A program made the position numbers and the translations under genes. Below the pieces are notes generated by a model. That model was not told the origin of the DNA, searched no databases, and saw nothing but the letters and a program-made list of their open reading frames with translations. From Clostridium brassicae (GTDB taxonomy: Bacteria; Bacillota; Clostridia; Clostridiales; Clostridiaceae): a stretch of DNA of 64,000 nucleotides. Below, piece after piece: positions 54,532 to 62,158 of the stretch (positions are counted from its first letter, which is position 1; each line of letters opens with the position of its first letter). The stretch spans positions 186,001 to 250,000 of the forward strand of contig NZ_JAPQFJ010000001.1 in assembly GCF_026738875.1 (NCBI RefSeq), given 5' to 3'.

Positions 54532-55623
54532 ATGAGCAAAGAATTTAATTTATCTGAATATATGAGTGAAGGTATTGAAAATATAGTAAAGAACATTTTA
54601 AAAGCATCCATAAAAAATCCAAAGGAGAGTGCATTTGTAATAAAATATATGTTAGCAGTAAAGGATGCAAAAAATAAAAGGGATATGTTAGAAAGTAAAG
54701 GTGAACATATACCACCATTTTTTATGGGAAGCATTGCTACTAGTTGTAATTTATATTGTAAAGGATGTTATGCAAGAGCTAATAAATCCTGTGGAAATAA
54801 TATAAAAGGCAGTGAGATATCAGAAGAAAGATGGGGAGAGATATTTAATGAAGCAAAGGACCTCGGAATTTCATTTGCATTATTATTAGGAGGAGAACCA
54901 TTAATGAGAAGAGGGGTTATTGAAAAAGCTTCTTCTGTTAAAGAAATAGTTTTTCCAATCTTTACAAATGGAACTATGTTTGATGAAAAGTATATAAACT
55001 TATTCGATAAAAATAGAAATCTTGTGCCAATGATAAGTATTGAAGGTGATGAATATCAAACTGATAACAGAAGGGGAATAGGAACTTATAATTCAATAAT
55101 GACTGCCATGGATAATTTAAATAAAAAAAGAATTTTATTTGGATGTTCTGTAACTGTAACAACTGAAAATATAATGACTGTTACAAGTAAAAAGTTTATA
55201 CAGGAGCTTTACAATAAAGGAACAAGAGCATTAGTATTTGTAGAGTATGTTCCAGTAACTAAATCTACTAGAAATCTTGCACCTACAGATAAAGAACGTT
55301 TAATATTAGAAGAAAATATAGTACAGTTAAGAAATATATTTAAAAATATGGTGTTTTTATCATTCCCCGGTGATGAGAAATATGCAGGTGGATGTTTATC
55401 CGCTGGAAGAGGTTTTTTTCATATAAATGCTAATGGTGGAGCAGAGCCATGTCCATTTTCGCCATATTCAGATATTAATTTAAAAGAATGTAGTTTAAGA
55501 GAAGCTTTAAAATCACCATTATTTAAAAAACTTAAAGATAATGAAATGTTACTTGGAGATCATGATGGTGGATGTTTATTATTTGAAAAAGAAGAAGATG
55601 TTAAAGAGTTGTTAGGATTGTAA
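54532..55623 (+). CDS. Radical SAM protein with extra C-terminal cysteines
   Basis: 363 residues. The iron-sulfur motif CxxxCxxC is C72-x3-C76-x2-C79 (SCNLYCKGCYA), followed by LLGGEPLMR (SAM-binding GGE). Further Cys in GGCLSAGRGFFHINANGG, PCPFSPYS and GGCLLF suggest auxiliary clusters of SPASM type. Substrate unknown; there is no precursor peptide gene obvious next to it. ATG with GGGATGGGAG upstream. It carries the shared promoter-like element, and a 74-base piece of its coding sequence is repeated at 57232-57305. Confidence 0.85.
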   Translation: MSKEFNLSEYMSEGIENIVKNILKASIKNPKESAFVIKYMLAVKDAKNKRDMLESKGEHIPPFFMGSIATSCNLYCKGCYARANKSCGNNIKGSEISEERWGEIFNEAKDLGISFALLLGGEPLMRRGVIEKASSVKEIVFPIFTNGTMFDEKYINLFDKNRNLVPMISIEGDEYQTDNRRGIGTYNSIMTAMDNLNKKRILFGCSVTVTTENIMTVTSKKFIQELYNKGTRALVFVEYVPVTKSTRNLAPTDKERLILEENIVQLRNIFKNMVFLSFPGDEKYAGGCLSAGRGFFHINANGGAEPCPFSPYSDINLKECSLREALKSPLFKKLKDNEMLLGDHDGGCLLFEKEEDVKELLGL

Positions 55624-55644
55624 CAAAGTAAGATTGACTAAAAA

Positions 55645-55706
55645 GAGCATCTGTTTTAAATACATCTCTATCAAGTAAAGAGGGATATATTTAAAATGGG
55701 TGCTTT
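55645..55706 (+). terminator. Long imperfect hairpin after the radical-SAM gene
   Basis: The arm starting GAGCATCTGTTTTAAATA pairs, with several G-U pairs, with the arm ending ATTTAAAATGGGTGCT, followed by TTTTATT. Confidence 0.65.
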
Positions 55707-55737
55707 TATTGTGGGGAAATATGTAATATGATAGCGT

Positions 55738-55755
55738 ATTATATGATAAAATATA
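55738..55755 (+). promoter_or_regulatory. Shared 18-bp promoter-like element, copy 2
   Basis: ATTATATGATAAAATATA, ending 51 bases before the start at 55806. The ten bases before it also match copy 1 except for two. Confidence 0.6.
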
Positions 55756-55805
55756 CATAACGATGTAAATGGTAAAAGTTAAATTATAGGAAGGGCGATT
55801 TATAA

Positions 55806-57245
55806 TTGAAAAAAGATACTTTTAGTTACTTAGATGAAAATTATAGATATTTAAATAATTATATAAGGGATTTTAATGAGGAATTATTTATTTCTCCACA
55901 TAGCTCAATTATTAAAGGGAAAACTTTTACTGAAAATCTAACTAGAGAAGCATGTAAACTAGTAGGATATGGATTATTAAACAGGATGACTCAAGAGGAA
56001 AGATTGGTACAATTAGAGAATGAAGGAACATTAGAGGGGGAAATATTAAAATCATTTCATACAATTAGAATGCTTAGTAACAAAGAAAATTATGCTGATG
56101 TTGAAGAAGAATTAGAAGTAGCTTTAAATATACATAAAAATATTTATAAAATTACTGCTTGGTTTGTTCAAACTTATATTGACAGTAAGTTTGAAACTGA
56201 TACATATGAAATTCCAATGCCATTAGAAAATAAAGCGTATGATATTAATTTAGAAATTATATATAAAGTCATAAAAAATATAAAAAATATGGAAAATACA
56301 ATAGCTAAAACACAGGATGATGATAAAAAGAATGAAGAAGCCATGGATGTTTTTGACATAAATGAAAAAGAGGAAGCAGAGAATATTTTTGAAGACCTTA
56401 TGATTGAAAGCATTATTAATAACGAATCAGATAAAAAATGTTTAATACAAGAATTATCTAAACTAAAAGAGTATTCAAAAGAAACTAGTGAAGAATCAGG
56501 TGAGTTTACTAATCTTGAAAAGTATATGAACATCGAAAGTGGGACTAAAGAAGAGTTAGAATCTATAAATTTTAGTGAGTGTAATATACTAACATTAAAA
56601 GATGGCAAGGTTCATTCAAGTTATATAAAATCTTTAATAACTAAAATTACAGATTCATCAGAGCTTAATATTTTCTATAATTCGTACAAAAAAAATTGTA
56701 CTAAGTGCAGCAATTGTGATTGTTGTCCCATTAAGGCAAATTATGAATTACTAAGCAATGAAAATGTACAAGATTCAATAGTAGATTTATTGGGTAAATG
56801 TATTATTAAAAACAATATAACAATTTCAACAAAAGAATTAATAAATGTTATATATGAGTTAATAGTTCCAGAAACATATATTGATGTTAATTCTCCAATG
56901 TTTAAAAGGAAAATTTCTAATCTTAATGATTTGAATTATATAAAATTACTTATGCCTAATATGATTTTTAATCATAAAAAATTGTCTTTTATATTTCAAG
57001 AATTAAATACTTTAGATCCTTTAAATGTTAAAAACCAAAAGATAGATGATTTTATAATAGAGTTCAATAATTCTAAAGACGTATTATCTTATTTTAAAAA
57101 GTATATTGATTATCCAAAAGGTTATCTTGATAAGATTAAAGACATAGAGGATAAGGAAACAGAATATAAAAACATAAGGGATGAATTATTAAATTTATTT
57201 ATTAGAAGTTATTATCTTTCTGGAAAGGGAGATGTTAGAAAGTAA
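55806..57245 (+). CDS. Unrecognised protein: DUF4145-like N-terminus, Cys cluster, DptF-like C-terminus
   Basis: 479 residues. 1-130 (ISPHSSIIKGKTFTENLTRE and following helices) resembles the DUF4145 domain found at the N-terminus of restriction and helicase proteins. 160-255 is acidic and low-complexity. A tight Cys cluster C298-x2-C301-x2-C304-x-C306-C307 then precedes a helical domain (to 465) recalling, from memory, the C-terminal part of DptF proteins of phosphorothioate-dependent restriction. There is no P-loop. The TTG at 55806 has GGAAGGG upstream. The last codons overlap the 74-base repeat, so the natural C-terminus may be lost. Confidence 0.5.
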   Translation: MKKDTFSYLDENYRYLNNYIRDFNEELFISPHSSIIKGKTFTENLTREACKLVGYGLLNRMTQEERLVQLENEGTLEGEILKSFHTIRMLSNKENYADVEEELEVALNIHKNIYKITAWFVQTYIDSKFETDTYEIPMPLENKAYDINLEIIYKVIKNIKNMENTIAKTQDDDKKNEEAMDVFDINEKEEAENIFEDLMIESIINNESDKKCLIQELSKLKEYSKETSEESGEFTNLEKYMNIESGTKEELESINFSECNILTLKDGKVHSSYIKSLITKITDSSELNIFYNSYKKNCTKCSNCDCCPIKANYELLSNENVQDSIVDLLGKCIIKNNITISTKELINVIYELIVPETYIDVNSPMFKRKISNLNDLNYIKLLMPNMIFNHKKLSFIFQELNTLDPLNVKNQKIDDFIIEFNNSKDVLSYFKKYIDYPKGYLDKIKDIEDKETEYKNIRDELLNLFIRSYYLSGKGDVRK

Positions 57246-57305
57246 AGGTGAATATATACCACCATTTTTTATGAGAAGCATTACTACTAGTTGTAATTTA
57301 TATTG
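57232..57305 (+). repeat. 74-bp repeat of the radical-SAM coding sequence
   Basis: 71 of 74 bases match 54685-54758 (codons 52-76 of the radical-SAM gene), offset 2547. It ends with TATTG just before the CxxC codons and carries no downstream domain. Confidence 0.85.
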
Positions 57306-57621
57306 AGAATATTAGAAGTATAATGTGCTAAATAATCTATGGTTTGGTATTAAATGAGCAAATAGTGATTAAAGTATAGTAGAGTGGATAATATTATTAA
57401 AAGAAAGTATCGGCTATGGTATAATTGTTTTAAGCTGTGTTTTAGTAATTTGTTGATTTCGTATGATTTCAAAAACAATACTAAAGAAGAATTGTAATTT
57501 TCATTATAATAGACTTAATGATTTAAGACATAGAATTAGGTTACTAAAGGAACGTTCACAGGTATATATGTTTACATTCTTTTAAAACATAGTCTTGTTT
57601 TAAAATTAAGGAGGAATTTAT
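57246..57621. other. Non-coding region
   Basis: Starts with most of the 74-bp repeat. The rest shows only short fragments such as a hydrophobic stretch near 57400-57460, with no gene I can support. Confidence 0.5.
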
Positions 57622-58056
57622 ATGAGCTTTAATGAAGTGCCTATAGCTGAGAATAATAGAGATGAAGTACTTAAAATTATCCATAGCGATTTATTTAAAA
57701 ATATATTTTTAAATAATGGTATTACTAATGTTATAATTTTTGGAAGTCTAGCATCAGGAATTTTTAATGAGGAATCAGATATAGATATTGCAGTAATTTC
57801 AGAAGATAAAATTTCTTTTAATACTGAATTAAATATTACATTAGAACTTGAAGAATTATTAGGAAGAAACATAGATTTTATAGACATAAATGATGAAAAC
57901 ATTAATAATATAATCAAAATAGAAGCTTTAAATAGTGAAGAAGTAATAATCAAAGACAACCTATTAGATGAAGCATTAAAATCATATGACAGGCTTTACA
58001 GAGAAAATGAAGAATTTTGGTATATATTAGATAAGGTGGTTTTGGATAATGAATAA
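57622..58056 (+). CDS. mntA: MntA-type minimal nucleotidyltransferase antitoxin
   Basis: 144 residues. The polymerase-beta motif is intact: GS41-42, then D53 and D55 (GSLASGIFNEESDID), i.e. GSx10DxD. In MntA-HepT systems this enzyme attaches AMP units to the HEPN toxin near its active site and silences it. AAGGAGG is seven bases before the ATG. It overlaps the HEPN gene by eight bases. Confidence 0.88.
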   Translation: MSFNEVPIAENNRDEVLKIIHSDLFKNIFLNNGITNVIIFGSLASGIFNEESDIDIAVISEDKISFNTELNITLELEELLGRNIDFIDINDENINNIIKIEALNSEEVIIKDNLLDEALKSYDRLYRENEEFWYILDKVVLDNE

Positions 58057-58477
58057 AGAAAGATTAAGAAAATTAATATATGATTTAGATATTACCACAA
58101 ATGATATTGGAAAATCTATTGAATTATTAAAAAAGTATATGGATAGTCCAGAACTAAAAGATGAATTTTCAAATAGCTTAAAATACAAGTATTTAAGTTT
58201 GTTTATTATATATGAAGATTTTATATCAATGCTTTTAAAAGAATATAATTTGTATCAAATTGGCATGTCAGTAGATAATGCAATAAAAAAGCTTAAAGAA
58301 AATAATATATTAAATGATGAACAAGGGAATTATCTGAATGCAACAAGATTGATTAGGAATAAGATAGGGCATAGGTATAAGCAACCATCTATAGAGAGTA
58401 TAATTGAATTTTTGGAAAATAGTAAAAATATGCAAAATGAAATTTATAAATATATAAAAGGATTTTTAACTAAGTAA
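58049..58477 (+). CDS. hepT: HepT-type HEPN ribonuclease toxin
   Basis: 142 residues, all-helical. The HEPN active-site motif Rx4HxY is present as R103-NKIG-H108-R-Y110. Cuts RNA when not modified; Y110 is the likely AMP acceptor. Starts inside the mntA gene and ends at a shared terminator. The pair is common on mobile DNA and can act in phage defence. Confidence 0.88.
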   Translation: MNKERLRKLIYDLDITTNDIGKSIELLKKYMDSPELKDEFSNSLKYKYLSLFIIYEDFISMLLKEYNLYQIGMSVDNAIKKLKENNILNDEQGNYLNATRLIRNKIGHRYKQPSIESIIEFLENSKNMQNEIYKYIKGFLTK

Positions 58478-58500
58478 CAATAACTCCAGAGGCTTGGAAA

Positions 58501-58539
58501 ATAAACATTATCATATCCAATTGAAATGATAATGTTTAT
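58501..58539. terminator. Bidirectional terminator
   Basis: Perfect 14-base arms (58501-58514 and 58526-58539) with an 11-base loop, between the convergent hepT and MazG-like genes. Confidence 0.85.
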
Positions 58540-58543
58540 TTTG

Positions 58544-58855
58544 TTATTCATATACTTTTTCTAATACAATATTTTTGTCAAATCCACCTCGTTCTTCTTT
58601 TTTAGAGAGTCCTTTATTTAACAGTTCATCCTCGGAAAATCCAAGACTTTTGGCAAGGGAAAAAATCACTTCCATTATGTCTGCAAGCTCTTCAAGATTC
58701 TTATCTTGATGAAATTCTAAAATTTCCTCATCAAGTTTTGCTTCAAGAAGCTTAAGAGCTTCAGAGTTATCAGCAATATGTGTATCAAATTGTTTTCCAG
58801 AATTATTTATGATTTCAGGGATTTTATCACGAACTAGTTTGTTATATGTAGGCAT
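58544..58855 (-). CDS. MazG-like nucleotide pyrophosphohydrolase (COG4997)
   Basis: 103 residues, all-alpha. Begins PTYNKLVRDKIPEIINNSGK, the COG4997 hallmark. Metal-binding acidic residues are in LDEEILEF (E43, E44, E47) and EELADIMEV (E56, D59). Probably hydrolyses an NTP or damaged nucleotide to NMP and pyrophosphate. AGGAGGT precedes the ATG. Often found beside defence or mobile genes, with a proposed house-cleaning role. Confidence 0.85.
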   Translation of the reverse strand: MPTYNKLVRDKIPEIINNSGKQFDTHIADNSEALKLLEAKLDEEILEFHQDKNLEELADIMEVIFSLAKSLGFSEDELLNKGLSKKEERGGFDKNIVLEKVYE

Positions 58856-58939
58856 TTTTTAAGACCTCCTTATATTATTTTAAACATTTACTTTATGTGA
58901 TAGACACTAAATTTGTGTAGAGAACAATCGTTATCTGTA

Positions 58940-58957
58940 ATTATATGATAAAATATA
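58940..58957 (+). promoter_or_regulatory. Shared 18-bp promoter-like element, copy 3
   Basis: ATTATATGATAAAATATA, ending 67 bases before the HNH gene start. Confidence 0.6.
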
Positions 58958-59024
58958 TTTACATACAATATGTGAATATTATGGATAAAGCATATAGGAC
59001 AACAAGTTAAAAGGGGTAAAAAAT

Positions 59025-60212
59025 TTGAATACAATAGATAAACAAAATACTACAATTTGGGATTTAACATATAAAAATATAGATACAGAACTTCCTAGCA
59101 GTGAAAGGGTAGAAGCAAGAAAATTAGAGCAGATGCTCAGCTATGAAAATTTAGTTGCTAGTTATAAAATATATTGGTTTATTGGGATATATAAAGAAAT
59201 ATTAGAAGGTAATAAAAAAATAAGTTTTAAGAGGATAGTATGTAGAATGATAGCAAATGCATGGTATCCATTACTTCAATATCATTTAAGTTTTGGATTT
59301 TTTGATAAACTACATGAGGTTATTTTATATGCTAGCTCAAGATATGGATTTGATAGCAATATAAAAGAGAAAGAAATAATAGATAGATTAGAAGAGGATG
59401 ATGATAAGGAACTAAGTAGAAGAATAAAAGTATTTTACAATATGGTTCCCTATAGATTGATAGCACCGTTTTTTGTAGAAGAATTACGTGGTCTAAAAGA
59501 TGGTAAAAAGAATAGGATTATAGAAAATTTATCTAATGAAAAAGAAGATGCTCTATATAAAATAGTAAGTGAAAATCGAGAACGGAAAATAATAATAAAT
59601 GATGAATGGTTTAGATATATAGAAAGCAATCAAGCAATAATTAAAGGGTGGATAAACTATAAGTTAATATATTTTCTTCAAAAGAGAAATCCTAATGTAC
59701 CAGCCATACCGTTAAAGTTAGAACCACCATATACAAGAGAACTGACCTATGCAAAAAAGTTTTGGAGATATGTAATTCAGGAAAATGTAGGAGTAAAAGA
59801 TATCTATACAAACCAAGAGTTTAATGCTGAAAATTTTAATAGATATGGGGTAATGAGCATAGATCATTTTATTCCATGGAGCTTTGTTCTCCATGATGAG
59901 ATGTGGAATCTTGTACCAACATTTAAGAATATAAATAGTAGTAAAAATAATAATCTAGTGCCTATAGAGAAATATTTCAATCCATTTTGTGATATGCAAT
60001 ACATGGCTTTTAATATATTAATAGGACTCAAAAAGGACAAGGTGTTAGAAGAATATCTAAATACTTGTAAAACCTTGAATATATCCTTGTTAATAAATAA
60101 AGGGGAGAGTATAGGTAGAGAAGCATTTTATGAATCATTAAAAAATTCAATATATCCTTTATATCAGATTGCATATAACCAGGGGTATGAGGTTAAGGAC
60201 ATTGGGCTATAG
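59025..60212 (+). CDS. HNH endonuclease domain protein
   Basis: 395 residues. The N-terminal 250 residues are helical and unassigned. At about 277-310 an HNH core appears: SIDHFIPWSF (D280-H281), then EMWNLVPTFKNINSSKNNNL with the two Asn positions. There is no zinc-binding CxxC pair. TTG start at 59025 with AAAAGGGG eight bases upstream. It is transcribed alone, with its own terminator and the shared 18-bp element. The architecture resembles stand-alone defence or homing-type nucleases; no methylase is near. Confidence 0.82.
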   Translation: MNTIDKQNTTIWDLTYKNIDTELPSSERVEARKLEQMLSYENLVASYKIYWFIGIYKEILEGNKKISFKRIVCRMIANAWYPLLQYHLSFGFFDKLHEVILYASSRYGFDSNIKEKEIIDRLEEDDDKELSRRIKVFYNMVPYRLIAPFFVEELRGLKDGKKNRIIENLSNEKEDALYKIVSENRERKIIINDEWFRYIESNQAIIKGWINYKLIYFLQKRNPNVPAIPLKLEPPYTRELTYAKKFWRYVIQENVGVKDIYTNQEFNAENFNRYGVMSIDHFIPWSFVLHDEMWNLVPTFKNINSSKNNNLVPIEKYFNPFCDMQYMAFNILIGLKKDKVLEEYLNTCKTLNISLLINKGESIGREAFYESLKNSIYPLYQIAYNQGYEVKDIGL

Positions 60213-60254
60213 GAGATTTTCTATCTTTATACCTGTCGAATTAATTTTTACCAC

Positions 60255-60284
60255 AACACCTTTCTATTAGAGAGGTGTTTTTTA
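60255..60284 (+). terminator. Terminator after the HNH gene
   Basis: AACACCTTTCT / AGAGAGGTGTT arms (one G-U pair), 3-base loop, then a T run. Confidence 0.85.
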
Positions 60285-60476
60285 TTTAGAGTCTGTTTTA
60301 AAATAATATGGGAATGTATTATAAATTAACTATTTTAGTTTCAAAACAGAGTTTTTATTGATAAAGCTAAGTGGCTTATCAATAAGATAAAACTATAAAT
60401 CTATTATTTATGGATATTTAAGTCTAGTCTAACAAGTGTACAATTAGCTTAGTGTTTTTAAAAATATCTAAAAGCA

Positions 60477-60647
60477 TTAAGCACCAAACATGTTATTCAT
60501 ATTTATTAAAGTTTCGCAAGCTTTTAGGTTGTATTCTTTATCATTGTTAAGTTTGAATTCAACTTCTTCTAAATAATTGTCAGATCCTAATTCATTTTCA
60601 TCTATAACCTTAGCTAGTTTATCTAATAAATTTTTTAACATTTTCAT
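60477..60647 (-). CDS. 56-residue protein, unrecognised
   Basis: ATG at 60647 on the minus strand, AGGGGG eight bases upstream. Sequence begins MKMLKNLLDKLAKVIDENEL and ends TLINMNNMFGA. Charged, probably helical, with one Cys. A strong ribosome site and natural residue balance support a real small gene. The C-terminal IN-x-NNMFGA looks like a conserved tail, but no family was recalled. Confidence 0.65.
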   Translation of the reverse strand: MKMLKNLLDKLAKVIDENELGSDNYLEEVEFKLNNDKEYNLKACETLINMNNMFGA

Positions 60648-60839
60648 TTGTATTACCCCCTGTAATTTATTTTTAATTCGTAACTCACTTTATGTTTTAA
60701 TTATACAACCTAAGTGTTTTAGCAACCATTGATTTAAATTACATTTAGGGTTTCGTAACTTACGTTTTTGTAATGTAGATATTAGAATAGTATATGTAAA
60801 TATTTACATATACAAAAAAATATTATGTAGAAAGCATAT

Positions 60840-61084
60840 TTATAAAAAAATATAGTGGTTATAAAATATACTTAGATGTAAAAGAGAAGATAGATAAGAA
60901 TAATGAGTTAAGCGATTTGGATAAGTTAAATTTAATATTTTTTGCTATTTATGAATAACAGTAATAATAAAAATGAAAGTGCTATTAAGGCTGTTGAGTT
61001 AGCTAAAGAAATAAAACTGAGTGTTTCAGCAACTCTTGATTCAAATTATATTTTATTTAAAGTTAGTATATTTAAGAATAACTA
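60840..61084 (+). pseudogene. Decayed gene remnant
   Basis: Two adjoining frames read like protein: DVKEKIDKNNELSDLDKLNL then a stop, and NNKNESAIKAVELAKEIKLS followed by VSATLDSNYILFKVSIFKNN and a stop. They are in different frames without a start codon or ribosome site. Parent family not recognised. A terminator follows. Confidence 0.4.
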
Positions 61085-61115
61085 GGTAATAGTATTATTC
61101 TAATGCCTAGTTATT
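61077..61115 (+). terminator. Terminator hairpin after the remnant
   Basis: Perfect 10-base arms AATAACTAGG / CCTAGTTATT with a 19-base loop, then TTTAATTT. Confidence 0.7.
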
Positions 61116-61489
61116 TTAATTTATAGTTCAAATTTCTTATATTAAGTTACTATTGTGTTTTATCAGTATCATTCTTTCTCTTCATATATATCACAAAAAA
61201 ATTTGAGTCAAAAACAGCACCAATATTTTTTTGATCTCTAACTCATCTCTAATATTATTTTTACCACATATGCAAATTTCTCTGAAAATCCTTTTAATCA
61301 TATTTAAAATACATTTAGATGAAAGTATGAAAGTAAAACAAAGACTATAGATAGGATATAGATATAATTATAAAATTTATAGTATAATGAATTCAATAAT
61401 CTCAAAAGCAAAATAGAAACTATAATTATGGTTTTTAAATAAAAAACTGGCTCATAAAATAAATAAATTAAAATAAGGAAGAGGACAAT

Positions 61490-62158
61490 ATGGTGAAAAT
61501 TTTATTTTTGGAGGATGAACCCACAATATCAGAAGTAACGACAGAATATATGAAAATGCAGAATTACGAAGTAATTTGTGCAAGGGATGGAGAAGAGGCT
61601 TTAGAATTTTTAAAAAATAATTATTTTGATTTAGCTATATTAGATATAATGGTACCCAAGGTAAGTGGACTAGTTGTTCTTGAGCATATAAAGAAAATAA
61701 ATCCTCAAATGGCTACAATAATGCTGACAGCTCTTGAAGATGAACAAACACAGTTAAAAGCCTTTAATCTTTATGCTGATGATTATGTACTAAAGCCATT
61801 TTCACCCTTGTTATTGCTTAAACGTATAGAAACAATATTGCGTAGGACCATGGGAAACAGAACAAAAACTGAAGAAGTAAGAGGCTTATATATAAATGAT
61901 GAAGCCTATCAAGCTTACTACGATAATCAATCTTTGCAACTAACAGTAAGTGAATTTTTACTTCTACAAACATTAAAGAAAGAACCAAATCGAGTGTTTA
62001 CTCGCGAACAATTGATAATGAAAATTTTTAATGAGGAATATTACGGAAATGACAGAATAATAGATGCACATGTGAAAAACCTGAGAAAAAAATTGCCTGA
62101 AAAATACATAAAAACAGTAACTGGTGTAGGTTATAAGTTTGATCAGGAGGGTAATTGA
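61490..62158 (+). CDS. OmpR-family response regulator
   Basis: 222 residues. Receiver domain (1-115) with acidic pocket E8/D9, phosphoacceptor D52 in LAILDIMVP, and the conserved Lys in VLKPFSP; winged helix at about 125-220 (LTVSEFLLLQTLKKEPNRVF, RIIDAHVKNLRKKL, VTGVGYKF). AGGAAGAGG precedes the ATG. Its stop overlaps the kinase start (TGATG). Confidence 0.92.
   Translation: MVKILFLEDEPTISEVTTEYMKMQNYEVICARDGEEALEFLKNNYFDLAILDIMVPKVSGLVVLEHIKKINPQMATIMLTALEDEQTQLKAFNLYADDYVLKPFSPLLLLKRIETILRRTMGNRTKTEEVRGLYINDEAYQAYYDNQSLQLTVSEFLLLQTLKKEPNRVFTREQLIMKIFNEEYYGNDRIIDAHVKNLRKKLPEKYIKTVTGVGYKFDQEGN

Larger units (their letters stand above)
60648..61489. other. Non-coding region with a gene remnant
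   Basis: Promoter area of the small minus-strand gene, then a decayed gene at 60840-61084, a terminator at 61077-61115, and about 370 AT-rich bases before the two-component genes. Confidence 0.55.

Noticed and set aside
56174-56608. 144-codon serine-rich minus-strand frame
   Set aside because: Mirror of the acidic low-complexity part of the 479-residue protein.
57622-57959. Minus-strand frame opposite mntA
   Set aside because: The plus-strand nucleotidyltransferase motif is complete and the minus frame lacks a ribosome site.
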